The notes: generated from the sequence alone by a model not told the origin. A stretch of DNA of 64,000 nt from Actinocatenispora sp036503555 (GCA_036503555.1 DASXWQ010000015.1:124001-188000); one strand, 5' to 3'; positions 49,769-58,786 are shown, counted from the first letter of the stretch. Made by a program: numbers and translations.

Positions 49769-52117
49769 TCAGTCGCGGGTGAGGTACGCGCGGAGCTCCT
49801 TGTCGTGGTCGACGAACGGGGCGCCGGCGACGTCGACGACGACGCGGTCGATGGTGCCGCCGGTGAACGGGTTGGGCGGCTGGTAGTCGGAGGACACGTT
49901 GGAACCGGTGTCGCGTCCGATGCTCAGGCCGTCGCCGGCGAGGGAGAAGTGGCCGAGCTGGGTGCTGATCTGCCCGGTGGCGACGGAGGTTTCGTCGACG
50001 TACAGGGTGAGGGTGCCGGTGGCGCTGTGCGTCGTCGGGTCCTCGCCCTGTTTCACGAACTCGGCGCTGAGCACGTGGCGTCCCGCCGGGACGGGTTGTG
50101 GCGCGGCGATCTTCTGGTGGTTCTCGCCGAGCCAGTTGTACAGGTAGTGCAGCCGGCCGTCCTGGAGGTACAGGCTGTGCCCGCCGCCCCGACCGCCGTG
50201 CGCGAACAGCACGCCCTGTGCGGCCCCGTCGTCGATGGTGACGCCGGCCGCGATGGTGTACGACCGGCCGCGGATGTTGACCGCCACGGTCTCGGGTACG
50301 TCGGAGATGCCGGGGTAGTACACGTACCGGTCGCGTGGGGCGGCGGGCTGCGGTCGCGGCGTTGCCAGGATCTCCCCGGCCGTGCGGTCGTCGAGCGGCA
50401 GCCCGTGGTAGATGCCGGCGTAGTAGAACCACTGGCCCTGCAGTCGGGTGAGCCGCTCCGGTTCGTCGGCGGCGCGGTCGTGCAGCTGGGTACGGTCCCG
50501 GTCGAGGTGGTAGAGCTCCCACACGTCGTGGTCGAAGTTGCCCCAGCCGCACAGCGGGGGATGGTTGGTGCACGCGAGCCAGCCGTCGTGGTAGATCGCG
50601 CGTTGCCCCAGCATCGAGTAGAACTGGGTACGCCGGCCGGGCGCGGCCGGATCGGTGAGCGCCGCGGCGAAGCTGTCGCCCTCGATCGGGGACTGCGGAA
50701 AACCGTGCAGCACGTCGGGCGGTGTGATGTCGAGAAGGTCGTACAGGGTGGGTACGACGTCGACCGCGTGCAGGTACTGGTCGCGGATCGTGCCGGCGGC
50801 GTCGATGCCGCGGGGCCACGACACGATGCACATGTCGGCGGTGCCGCCCTCGTAGCCGGCGAACCGTTTCCAGTAGGGGAACGGGGTGTCGAACGCCCAG
50901 GCCCAGCCGGTGCAGTAGTGGTTGTAGGAGTCCAGGCCGCCCAGCTCGTCGATGCGGGCGAGGTTGGCCGCGATGTCGTCGGGCACGTTGTTGAAGAACT
51001 TGTTCTCGTTGAACGACCCGTTCGGACCGCCCTCGCCGGACGCGCCGTTGTCCGAGACCACGACGATGATCGTGTTGTCCAGTTGGCCGGAGCTGTCGAG
51101 GTAGTCGATGAGCCGGCCGATCTCGTGGTCGGTGTAGGACACGAACCCGGCGTACACCTCGGCCATGCGCGCGAACAGCCGCTGCTCGTCGGCGCTCAGC
51201 GAGTCCCAGGGACGTACGAAGTCCAGTTGCGGCCAGGGCTGCCCGTCGGGACCCGTCGCGTCGGGCTCGCCGTGCGGGTTGATCGGCGACAGTTCGACGT
51301 CGTCGGGTAGCAGCCCCTGCTGCTTCTGCCGGGCCAGAATCTGCTCGCGGATCGCCTCGTACCCCTGGTCGAAGTGGCCCCGGTAGCGGTCGGCCCACTC
51401 GGTCCACACGTGGTGCGGGGCGTGCCCCGCGCCGGGGCAGAAGTACATGAACCACGGCTTCTCCGGGGCGACCGCCTTCGCGTCGCTGACGAAGCGGATC
51501 GCGGTGTCGGCGAGGTCCTTCGACAGGTGGTAGCCGTCCTCCGGCCCGTACGGCGGGTCGACGATGTGGTTGTCGTGGACCAGGTCCGGATACCACTGGT
51601 TGCTCTCGCCGCCGAGGAACCCGTAGAAGCGTTCGAATCCGCGACCGAGCGGCCACCGGCCCTTCCACGAGGACATGTCCGTCTCTTCGGCCGGGGTCAG
51701 GTGCCACTTGCCGATCGCGTACGTGTTCCAGCCGTGCTGGTTGAGCACCTCCGCGATGGTGCCGTTCTCGAACGGGATCCGGGCGGAGAAGCCGCGGAAC
51801 CCGGCCGACGCCTCGGTGATGCAGGCCATGTTGTTCGTGGTGGCGTTGCGTCCGGTCAGCAGCGACGAGCGGGTCGGCGAACACAGTGCCGTGGTGTGGA
51901 AGTTCGACAGCCGCACCCCGGCGTCCGCGATCCGCCGCATCGTCGGTGTCTCGATCGGCCCGCCGTACGGCTCCATCGCGCCGAACCCGACGTCGTCCCA
52001 CACCACCATCAACACGTTCGGCGCGTTGTCCGGCGCCTGCGGTTGCACAAACGGCGACCAGTCCGGTTCCGAATCCCGGATGTCGACCTCGACCCGTCCA
52101 CCGAACCGCGATGCCAT
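49769..52117 (-). CDS. Type I (formylglycine-dependent) sulfatase
   Basis: 782 residues from ATG 52117 with GGGGGGG ahead. The sulfatase signature is ALCSPTRSSLLTGRN, where the Cys of Cys-x-Pro-x-Arg is oxidised to formylglycine. Metal residues lie in MVVWDDVGFGAMEPYGG and VVSDNGASGEGGPNG. The core covers about 20-560. An extra C-terminal beta domain of about 200 residues may bind the substrate. No signal peptide, so probably cytosolic, as in soil actinobacterial arylsulfatases. No formylglycine-generating enzyme gene is nearby. Confidence 0.93.
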   Translation of the reverse strand: MASRFGGRVEVDIRDSEPDWSPFVQPQAPDNAPNVLMVVWDDVGFGAMEPYGGPIETPTMRRIADAGVRLSNFHTTALCSPTRSSLLTGRNATTNNMACITEASAGFRGFSARIPFENGTIAEVLNQHGWNTYAIGKWHLTPAEETDMSSWKGRWPLGRGFERFYGFLGGESNQWYPDLVHDNHIVDPPYGPEDGYHLSKDLADTAIRFVSDAKAVAPEKPWFMYFCPGAGHAPHHVWTEWADRYRGHFDQGYEAIREQILARQKQQGLLPDDVELSPINPHGEPDATGPDGQPWPQLDFVRPWDSLSADEQRLFARMAEVYAGFVSYTDHEIGRLIDYLDSSGQLDNTIIVVVSDNGASGEGGPNGSFNENKFFNNVPDDIAANLARIDELGGLDSYNHYCTGWAWAFDTPFPYWKRFAGYEGGTADMCIVSWPRGIDAAGTIRDQYLHAVDVVPTLYDLLDITPPDVLHGFPQSPIEGDSFAAALTDPAAPGRRTQFYSMLGQRAIYHDGWLACTNHPPLCGWGNFDHDVWELYHLDRDRTQLHDRAADEPERLTRLQGQWFYYAGIYHGLPLDDRTAGEILATPRPQPAAPRDRYVYYPGISDVPETVAVNIRGRSYTIAAGVTIDDGAAQGVLFAHGGRGGGHSLYLQDGRLHYLYNWLGENHQKIAAPQPVPAGRHVLSAEFVKQGEDPTTHSATGTLTLYVDETSVATGQISTQLGHFSLAGDGLSIGRDTGSNVSSDYQPPNPFTGGTIDRVVVDVAGAPFVDHDKELRAYLTRD

Positions 52118-52482
52118 GGCCCCCCCGATCCCACGGCGCCCAACGAGGGCGGTCTTCCGATGGTACGAACGGGGCCCGGCCCGTCGCGGCAAAACCCGCG
52201 GACCCATCGCGACGACCGACCGGTCGGCTGACCGCGTAGGGAAACGGCCGAACTGCGATCGTGACCGGCGTCCGGCCCGCCCACCGAGCCGTCCTCGACC
52301 GGACCGGGACGACGTCGCTGACCTGCGGTACCAGGCAGGAACGCACCAGCGCCGCCCAACGGTGTGCAAACCCGAACTGGGCGGGTGGCTTGTTCGTCCC
52401 TAGCTTTGGCCCGCACCGACCGATGGGCCGTTCGGCATGCTCGCTCGCCGGGCGGCCCGAGCGAACAGGAAAGGTTCACACC

Positions 52483-52920
52483 ATGCGGAACAGGATCGCG
52501 GCCGTCGCGGCCGCCGTTCTTCTCGGCGCCGGCGGGGCACTCGCCGCCGCGTCGTCGGCCTCGGCCAGCACGCTCCCGCCGCCCGACGGTGGCAGTTGGG
52601 ATCACAACTGGACCACCACGGACGCCTTACACGGCGGCACGATCTACGTCGAGGAACACGGCGACATGATCTACCTGTGCGACACGGCCAGCGACGGGCT
52701 GGCGCCCAGGGCCAGGATCTTCGCCCAGGAAGCGTCCGGTGACTACATCCAGCGCTACACCCTGACCGCCTCGGACGGGAAGGGCTCCTGCACCGGCCAC
52801 GACGCGTCGGAGGGTGGGGTCTACGACCTCGCGGAGAACGACAACATCAGCGTCGACCTCTTCCTCGGCCCGCTGCCGGGCAGCTACCACGATGATCGCA
52901 CCTTCCTCAACGACCACTGA
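52483..52920 (+). CDS. Small secreted protein, paralogue 2
   Basis: 145 residues with a proper signal peptide (IAAVAAAVLLGAGGALAAAS, cleavage near Ser-Ala-Ser) and ribosome site AGGAAAGG. The mature part is about 115 acidic residues: GGSWDHNWTTTDALHGGTIY, then a Cys-Asp-Thr strand, YTLTASDGKGSC, and an ending FLNDH. It is about two-thirds identical to the product at 46316. Two Cys may form a disulfide. No domain is recognised. It is followed by a perfect hairpin terminator. Confidence 0.85.
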   Translation: MRNRIAAVAAAVLLGAGGALAAASSASASTLPPPDGGSWDHNWTTTDALHGGTIYVEEHGDMIYLCDTASDGLAPRARIFAQEASGDYIQRYTLTASDGKGSCTGHDASEGGVYDLAENDNISVDLFLGPLPGSYHDDRTFLNDH

Positions 52921-52958
52921 CCGCTTCGCGACGATGCGAGCGGCCTGACCCGCCGGTC

Positions 52959-52992
52959 CCGTACGACACGCGCTCCACCGCGTGTCGTACGG
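52959..52992. terminator. Bidirectional hairpin terminator
   Basis: Perfect 14-bp arms CCGTACGACACGCG and CGCGTGTCGTACGG enclose the loop CTCCAC. It lies between the convergent secreted-protein gene (ends 52920) and the membrane-protein gene (ends 53013), so it can serve both. Confidence 0.8.
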
Positions 52993-53012
52993 CCGTCGGC
53001 GCGCCGGACGGG

Positions 53013-53699
53013 CTACGCGTAATCCGCCCAAACAGCGTTGGTGCGCCGCGGACACCGGTCCGCAACGGCGCAGCCGGCCGTCGTCAGCAGCACCAGGAGA
53101 GCGCCGGCCACCAGGAGCCGGGTCTCCGGGTACCCGCGCGCCACGCGAGCGCCCAGGTACGCGCCGACGACGGCGACCGTCGCCGGGACGACCAGCGCGG
53201 CGACCCAGCCGGCGAACGGGGTCAGGTACTCGACCAGGCAGAACGTCGCCGTCCAGAACACCGACACCGGCAGCACCAGCCGCTGCGCGCGGCGTAGCAG
53301 CGCCGGGCCGAGCCACCCGCACACCGTCAGGTACGCCGACACCACGAACGGCAGTTCGCAGCCGGCCTGCACCCGCAGCACCGTCGGCGCCAGCAGCCGG
53401 GTCGGTACCGGCAGGTGCGCGGCCAGCCACCGGAGCGCCGGATCGTGGTCGGCCAGCGCGAACCATCCACCCGGCAGGTACCGCGCCACGAACCCGGCGC
53501 TGCCGTCGTGCGAGCGCAGCACGTACACCGTGAACAACACCTGGTTGAGGTAGACGACCGCGGTCACCGCCACCAGCCACGCCGCGGGATGGCGCCACCA
53601 CGAGCGCCGCCCGGGCCCGTGCGCCGCCGGTGTGGTGGCCACGGGCGGCGACCGGATCCCTCGCGCGGTGGTGCCTGGGATGATCGGGCGATGACGCAA
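53013..53699 (-). CDS. Polytopic membrane protein of unknown function
   Basis: 228 residues with about six membrane helices (WLVAVTAVVYLNQVLFTVYV, VSAYLTVCGWLGPALL, LVLPVSVFWTATFCLVEYL, VAALVVPATVAVVGAYL, TRLLVAGALLVLLTTAGCA and a weaker one). The conserved-looking extracytoplasmic loop (GGWFALADHDPALRWLAAHL) contains acidic and Trp residues. No family is recognised. Divergent from 53774 with a 74-bp gap. Confidence 0.7.
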   Translation of the reverse strand: MRHRPIIPGTTARGIRSPPVATTPAAHGPGRRSWWRHPAAWLVAVTAVVYLNQVLFTVYVLRSHDGSAGFVARYLPGGWFALADHDPALRWLAAHLPVPTRLLAPTVLRVQAGCELPFVVSAYLTVCGWLGPALLRRAQRLVLPVSVFWTATFCLVEYLTPFAGWVAALVVPATVAVVGAYLGARVARGYPETRLLVAGALLVLLTTAGCAVADRCPRRTNAVWADYA

Positions 53700-53773
53700 C
53701 TCCGGGGTACGGCCGGTCGGCGCCGCGGGAGCGCCGGCCCGCAGGGGGCGGCTCTTCGCGGTCCGGGGCGGGC

Positions 53774-54673
53774 ATGAGCTGCTGGGTCGGGTACGTGCTG
53801 ATCGAGCGGGGCACCGCGCGGATCGGCCTCGACCACCACGGCTCCCTCGCCGCGGTGTGCGGCGGCCCGGACACCGCGCTGGCGGAGGTCGACCGCATGG
53901 TCCCGGACGACGGCGCGGGCCACTGGCCCGTCCTCGACCGCCTGCATGCCCTGGAGAGCTTCGCGCTGATCGACATGGAGCGACGCCTGCTCGCCGTGTA
54001 CGACCTGACGGGAACGAACGCCCTACGCCGTGACCTGCTGTCGGAGCTTCGGCGAGCCTGGCCGGGATTTGCCGTGTGCTGGGCGTACGGCGAGATCAAC
54101 GACGTCGCGGCCTACTGCCGGGAGCTGCCCGGGGACTGGCGCGCCAGCTGGTCCCCGGCGTACACGGCCGGCTGGTGCCCGTACGAGCCGTGGGGCGGGT
54201 CGTTCTTCCTCCTGACCGTCGACGACGCCGCCTACGCCCTGGACGACGGCATCGACCACGGCGAGCTGCTGCTGGCCGGCCCGGACGAGATCACCACCCT
54301 GCCCGACGAGTGGCTGATCGAGAACGTGCCGGACCGGAACTGGTCGTCTCCCGACCGCCCCGTACCGATGCCCGGCATCGGCCTCCACCTGGACACGTCC
54401 GCGCGTACCGTCACCGGCTGGACCACGTCCACGATCCCGCTCACCGCCGACCACTGGGCGACCGCCTGGCCGGGCTGGCGATGGCTCCTCGACACCGACC
54501 GGTACGACCGGCATCACGCCCGCTGCTCCGAGCTGGTCCGCGAACTGCTCCCACCGCCGTACCCCGACGGGTGGTGGCCGGCGCTGGCCGACTTCACGCC
54601 CCGCCCGTCGGGACGCCGCAGGCCGCGGCCCGGACATCGCCAGACCCGCCGGCGTACGACCGACCTCGACTGA
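53774..54673 (+). CDS. Hypothetical protein (299 aa)
   Basis: ATG 53774. A soluble protein rich in Trp and acidic residues: MSCWVGYVLIERGTARIGLD, RRAWPGFAVCWAYGEINDVA, GGSFFLLTVDDAAYALDDGI. No signal peptide, membrane helix or recognised motif; the last 40 residues are basic (RRRPRPGHRQTRRRTTDLD). It could be a nucleic-acid-associated or toxin-immunity-type protein, but nothing in the neighbourhood supports either. Confidence 0.65.
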   Translation: MSCWVGYVLIERGTARIGLDHHGSLAAVCGGPDTALAEVDRMVPDDGAGHWPVLDRLHALESFALIDMERRLLAVYDLTGTNALRRDLLSELRRAWPGFAVCWAYGEINDVAAYCRELPGDWRASWSPAYTAGWCPYEPWGGSFFLLTVDDAAYALDDGIDHGELLLAGPDEITTLPDEWLIENVPDRNWSSPDRPVPMPGIGLHLDTSARTVTGWTTSTIPLTADHWATAWPGWRWLLDTDRYDRHHARCSELVRELLPPPYPDGWWPALADFTPRPSGRRRPRPGHRQTRRRTTDLD

Positions 54674-54905
54674 CCCGGCCCGGGTTTGTCCGCCGGGCGG
54701 GACTGTGCGAGCCTGTGTCGTCACCTCTCCGAAAGGGCTGGTCGTGACGCTAGGCATGGTTCTCGGCGACGTCTCCCGCGCTTCGACGCGGGAGCGGCAG
54801 CCCTGCCTGCCCTGACACTCGCGCCCGTGCCGTAGGCCGGGCCGTTCTCCCTGCTCCTCGTCGAAGTGCTCGTCGTGCCCCCGCACGTTCGACCACGAGG
54901 AGTAC
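54674..54905 (+). promoter_or_regulatory. Leader region with a possible 23-codon leader peptide and hairpin
   Basis: A short ORF from GTG 54744 to TGA 54815 (VTLGMVLGDVSRASTRERQP) has GAAAGGG ahead of it. Inside it lies a perfect 8-bp hairpin (CTCCCGCG / CGCGGGAG, 54773-54794). It ends 90 bases before the methyltransferase start. Such a peptide-hairpin arrangement could attenuate the downstream cluster, but it may also be the start of a lost gene. Confidence 0.35.
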
Positions 54906-56030
54906 GTGGTGTCCACGATCCGCTGGACCGAGTCCCGCACCGCCCGATCCGCCGACTGGCATTCCGAGAGCGCGACACCGGTCCCCAACCGGGTCGTCGT
55001 CGCGGACGACCGCACGAAGGCCGACACCGCCCACCGGTACGCCTGCGAAGGTACGGCGCTGCTGTGGCGCGGCGACTTCCACAACGCCCGCCAGCTGCTG
55101 CAGGCGATGGGCCGTCGCATCGACCGGAAACCTCCCCGGCCGGGTACCAGCCCGGCCGACTCCTTCCACCTGTACCGCCGGGCCCGCGGCCACCGGGCCC
55201 GCGTCCTGGGCCGGCTTCTCGTACTGCTGGCGGACGACTACTCGCTGCGCCTGCGCAGGGCTCCCGACGTGCGTCGGGCATGTGCCGAGGCGTACGGCCC
55301 GTCCCGGGCACCCCGGGTGGTGTCCCTCACCGAGCTGCTGGGCGTGGTCGGGGCACACCAGTGGCGCACGAAGGGCGTGCCGGTACCGGCCCTCGACGCT
55401 CGGATCCACCCGCACTACGGCGTGTTCTCGCCGGTCCGGGGCGAGTACGTCGACCTCGTCGCGCAGGCGCCGCTTCCCGCGCCGGCCGGCGACCGTACCG
55501 CGTTCGACCTCGGCACGGGGACGGGGGTGCTCGCCGCCGTCCTGGCCCACCGGGGGATCGACCACGTCGTGGCCACGGACATCAACCCACGCGCCCTGGC
55601 CTGCGCACGCGACAACGTACGCCGGCTCCGCTTCGCCGGGCGCATCGACGTGGCGGGGCCCGGCCTCTTTCCCGCCGGGCGCGCGGACCTCGTCGTCTGC
55701 AACCCGCCCTGGATTCCCGCCCGGCCCACCTCGGCCATCGAGCACGGCGTGTACGACCCGGACGGCACCATGCTGCACGGCTTCCTCGACGGACTCGCCG
55801 CCCACCTCGAACCAGGAGGCGAAGGCTGGCTCGTCCTGTCGGACCTGGCCGAGCGCCTCGGACTTCGTACCCGCGGCGAGTTGCTGGCCGCGGTCGACGC
55901 AGCGGGTCTGCGGGTGCTGGACCGGACGGACGCCAGGCCACGGCATCCACGGGCCAGGGACACCGCCGACCCCCTGCACGCCGCCCGCGCCGCCGAGGTC
56001 ACCTCCCTCTGGCGCCTCACCAGCATCTGA
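54906..56030 (+). CDS. HemK/PrmC-type SAM-dependent methyltransferase
   Basis: 374 residues, GTG 54906 (a second GTG follows) behind GAGGAG. An N-terminal helical part (about 1-165) lies before the SAM domain: TAFDLGTGTGVLAAVLAHRG (motif I), TDINPRALACARDNVRRL, and the motif IV VVCNPPWIPAR. Asn-Pro-Pro-Trp/Tyr marks amino-group methyltransferases acting on Gln or Asn side chains (such as PrmC) or on base amines. The substrate is probably not a release factor, given the unusual N-terminal domain and the phosphotransferase-type neighbours. First in a co-directional cluster. Confidence 0.88.
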   Translation: MVSTIRWTESRTARSADWHSESATPVPNRVVVADDRTKADTAHRYACEGTALLWRGDFHNARQLLQAMGRRIDRKPPRPGTSPADSFHLYRRARGHRARVLGRLLVLLADDYSLRLRRAPDVRRACAEAYGPSRAPRVVSLTELLGVVGAHQWRTKGVPVPALDARIHPHYGVFSPVRGEYVDLVAQAPLPAPAGDRTAFDLGTGTGVLAAVLAHRGIDHVVATDINPRALACARDNVRRLRFAGRIDVAGPGLFPAGRADLVVCNPPWIPARPTSAIEHGVYDPDGTMLHGFLDGLAAHLEPGGEGWLVLSDLAERLGLRTRGELLAAVDAAGLRVLDRTDARPRHPRARDTADPLHAARAAEVTSLWRLTSI

Positions 56031-56110
56031 CCACAACCGTCCGGCGCCGAGGGCCGGCCCATGGTTAGGCTCTCGACGGCTCTGCGGAGATCGTCAGCGA
56101 AGGGACACCG

Positions 56111-57217
56111 GTGACAGGACTGGCGCACGGTGGCACGGACATGTCGCACCAGGCCCGCCTGGCCAGGTACGGCGAGGTGTCCACGGCGTTGGCCATGCTC
56201 GGTGACCACCAGCTCGGCCGACTCGTGGACGACGCCCAAGCCCTCGGGTCCGGCGTCGGCGGCGCCTCGGCCGTGCTGGACATCGCGGGTACACCCGTCT
56301 TCGTGAAGCGGATCCCGCTGACCGATCTGGAACGCCGCCCGGAGAACGTCCGGTCCACCGCGAACATGTTCGGGCTCCCCACGTTCTGCCACTACGGGGT
56401 CGTGGCATACGGCGCCCCCGGCCACGGTGCCTGGCGCGAACTCGCCGCCAACACCATGACGACGAACTGGGTACTCGCCCAGCGCACCGGGTCGTTTCCG
56501 CTGATGTACCACTGGCGGGTGCTGCCCGGCGCGGCGCCGTTGGCCGAGGAGCATGCCGACGTCGACCGTGTCGTGGCGTACTGGGGCGGCTCGGCGGGGG
56601 TGCGGCGACGGCTGGACGCCCTCGCCCAGGCGTCGGCGAGCGTGGTGCTGTTCCTCGAACACGTCCCGCAGACCCTGAACGCCTGGCTGGCCAGCCAACT
56701 CGCCGCCGGCGCGGACGCCGTCGGTGCCGCCTGCGCCATGGTGGAGCGGCGCCTGCGCGCCGACGTCGCCGTCATGAACGCCAACGGGCTGCTGCACTTC
56801 GACGCGCACTTCCGCAACGTCCTGACCGACGGCCACCGTCTCTACGTCGCCGACCTCGGCCTGGCCGCCTCACCGCACTTCGACCTGTCCACCGACGAGC
56901 GGGACTTCCTTGCCCGCAACGCAAACCACGACGCCGGCTACGCCGTTCGGGAACTTCTCAACTGGATGGTGACCAACGTCGTCGGGACGGGCGCCCCCGA
57001 CACCGGCGGCCCCGTCGAGCACCACGACTACATCCGCCGCTGCGCGTCCGGAGCGCAACCCGTCGGCGTTCCCGGACAGGTCGCCGAGCTGATCAGCCGT
57101 CACGCACCCGTCGCGGCCATCATGAACGACTTCTACTGGGACGTGTTCGGCGTGAGCCGGGCAACGCCCTACCCGGCCCGGCAGATCGAGCGGGCGTTGG
57201 CCCGGACTCCCCTGTGA
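56111..57217 (+). CDS. Protein-kinase-like phosphotransferase
   Basis: 368 residues, GTG 56111 with GAAGGGA upstream (ATG 56141 is an alternative). N-lobe: VLDIAGTPVFVKRIPL carries the ATP Lys. Catalytic loop LLHFDAHFRNVLTDG (His-x-Asp-x4-Asn) and metal-binding YVADLGLAA are both intact. The insert between lobes is unusual, and the substrate region resembles neither Ser/Thr kinases nor typical APH enzymes. It may phosphorylate a small molecule. It lies 80 bases behind the methyltransferase and seven bases before the next gene. Confidence 0.82.
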   Translation: MTGLAHGGTDMSHQARLARYGEVSTALAMLGDHQLGRLVDDAQALGSGVGGASAVLDIAGTPVFVKRIPLTDLERRPENVRSTANMFGLPTFCHYGVVAYGAPGHGAWRELAANTMTTNWVLAQRTGSFPLMYHWRVLPGAAPLAEEHADVDRVVAYWGGSAGVRRRLDALAQASASVVLFLEHVPQTLNAWLASQLAAGADAVGAACAMVERRLRADVAVMNANGLLHFDAHFRNVLTDGHRLYVADLGLAASPHFDLSTDERDFLARNANHDAGYAVRELLNWMVTNVVGTGAPDTGGPVEHHDYIRRCASGAQPVGVPGQVAELISRHAPVAAIMNDFYWDVFGVSRATPYPARQIERALARTPL

Positions 57218-57224
57218 GCAGCGG

Positions 57225-57935
57225 ATGACGCATCGAGAAGCACCCGGCCAGATCGTCATCCTCAACGGCCCGCCGCGCTCCGGGAAGTCCAGCATCGCCC
57301 GTGCGATCCAGGCGAGCTTCGCCGGTCTGTGGATGAACCTGGGCGTCGACCACTTCAAACACATGACCCCGGCCCGCTTCCAGCCCGGCATCGGGCTGCG
57401 GCCCGGAGGCGAACGCCCAGACCTCGAACCGGTCGTCGTCACGCTCTACCGCGCCATGTACGAGTCGATCGCGGCACACAGCCGCCTCGGCATCAACGTC
57501 GTCGTCGACGCGGTCCACCACGACTCGTACGCGTCGCCGCGGGACGTTCTCCCGTCGTGCGCTCGACAGCTGCGCGGGCTGCCGGTGCTGTTCGTCGGAG
57601 TACGGTGCCCGGTGGATGTCGCGCTGGAACGCCGCCGCGCCACCTGGGGCGGCACCGGATACGAGACCACGGGCACGGTCCAGGATCCGGTGGCACTGTG
57701 GCACGAGGCCGTCCACACGCCAGGTCTGTACGACCTCGACGTGGACACCTCGACGCTCCGGCCGGAGGACTGCGCCCAACTCATCGCACGGCGCCTCGCC
57801 GAGGATCCGCCACCGCGCGCGTTCCAGCGTCTCGCCCAACGACAAGCGGCATCGACGGACCACGCGGCGGGCCGAACCACCGATGCAGCAGAATTCGGCG
57901 CCCCGGCGAACCCACAGGAGAACGAACCCCGATGA
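57225..57935 (+). CDS. Chloramphenicol-phosphotransferase-like (CPT) protein
   Basis: 236 residues, ATG 57225. P-loop QIVILNGPPRSGKSSIARAI, then LWMNLGVDHFKHMTP, the Asp-bearing INVVVDAVHHDSYA and VRCPVDVALERR, all as in the CPT family that phosphorylates the 3'-hydroxyl of chloramphenicol in producing actinomycetes. Its real substrate may differ. Its stop overlaps the next kinase start (ATGA). It follows the kinase-like gene by seven bases, so three phosphotransfer genes form one unit. Confidence 0.9.
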   Translation: MTHREAPGQIVILNGPPRSGKSSIARAIQASFAGLWMNLGVDHFKHMTPARFQPGIGLRPGGERPDLEPVVVTLYRAMYESIAAHSRLGINVVVDAVHHDSYASPRDVLPSCARQLRGLPVLFVGVRCPVDVALERRRATWGGTGYETTGTVQDPVALWHEAVHTPGLYDLDVDTSTLRPEDCAQLIARRLAEDPPPRAFQRLAQRQAASTDHAAGRTTDAAEFGAPANPQENEPR

Positions 57936-58567
57936 GCGATCGCAGCCACGGACTGCGCCACGTCTTCTGGCTCGGCGGCGGCTCCGGCAGCGGGAAGTCG
58001 ACCGTGGCTCGGCACCTCGCCGCACGGTACGGCCTCGCCCTCTACGACACCGACGCCGTGATGAGCGACCACGCCCGACGCAGCACACCCGACGACAGCC
58101 CGTACCTGCACGAGTTCATGAACATGGACATGGACCAGCGCTGGTTGCTGCGTACCCCCGAGACGATGCTGGACACGTTCCACTGGTTCCGCGGCGAGGG
58201 CTTCGACCGGATCGTCGAGGACCTGCTGGACCTGCCCGACGATCGTCCCGTCATCGCCGAAGGCTTTCGCCTGCTGCCGCACCGTGTCGCGCCGCTGCTG
58301 GCCGACCGGACCCACGCGGTCTGGCTGCTGCCGACGCCCGACTTCCGCGAGGTCGCGTTCGACAGCCGCGGTACGACCTGGCAGATCGCACGGCGTACCA
58401 GCAGACCCGAGGTCGCCCTGCACAACCTGCTGGTACGGGAACGCCTGTTCACCGACCGGCTCACCGCCGAGGTACGGAGGCTCGACCTCCCGGCGATCAC
58501 GGTCGACGGCACCCTGACCGAAGCCGATCTGACGGACCGGGTCGCCAGAGGATTCGGCCTGGGTTGA
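57932..58567 (+). CDS. P-loop kinase (shikimate/gluconate-kinase-like)
   Basis: 211 residues. P-loop FWLGGGSGSGKSTVARHLAA, an acceptor-type segment ALYDTDAVMSDHARRS, and IAEGFRLLPHRVAPLL with a later Arg-rich lid (IARRTSRPEVALHNLLVRER). The fold is that of small-molecule kinases; the target is unknown. Translationally coupled to the CPT-like gene. It closes the cluster; the LD-carboxypeptidase relic on the other strand follows. Confidence 0.88.
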   Translation: MSDRSHGLRHVFWLGGGSGSGKSTVARHLAARYGLALYDTDAVMSDHARRSTPDDSPYLHEFMNMDMDQRWLLRTPETMLDTFHWFRGEGFDRIVEDLLDLPDDRPVIAEGFRLLPHRVAPLLADRTHAVWLLPTPDFREVAFDSRGTTWQIARRTSRPEVALHNLLVRERLFTDRLTAEVRRLDLPAITVDGTLTEADLTDRVARGFGLG

Positions 58568-58608
58568 CCGAAGCCGCGTCGGTCGCCCCGCGCTCAAGGC
58601 TCACCGGG

Positions 58609-58786
58609 CTACCGCACCGCGGGATCGATGGTGAGGGTGCCGATGCTGATGGTCGCGGTGGCGCCGACGGGTGCGGCGAGCGCGGTCGCTCGGGTAACTC
58701 GCCGGGGACACCAGCCTGACCCGATCCCCGGGCCGCAACCGTGGGTACGGCACGGCTCGGGGGTCGACGCGCGACGCTGACGGCAT
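58609..58786 (-). pseudogene. LD-carboxypeptidase (S66) gene with internal deletion
   Basis: On the minus strand, one frame from 58786 reads VPYPRLRPGDRVRLVSPASY, the classic N-terminus of S66 LD-carboxypeptidases. Shortly after, another frame reads PVGATATISIGTLTIDPAVR and stops at 58609-58611, which resembles the end of that family. Some 270 codons with the Ser-His-Glu catalytic set are missing between them. Both ends of the gene are kept within 180 bases. Confidence 0.6.

Noticed and set aside
49674..52346. Second minus-strand frame of about 890 codons over the sulfatase
   Set aside because: Arg/Gly/Pro-rich shadow; the frame ending at 49769 carries the sulfatase signature and metal residues.
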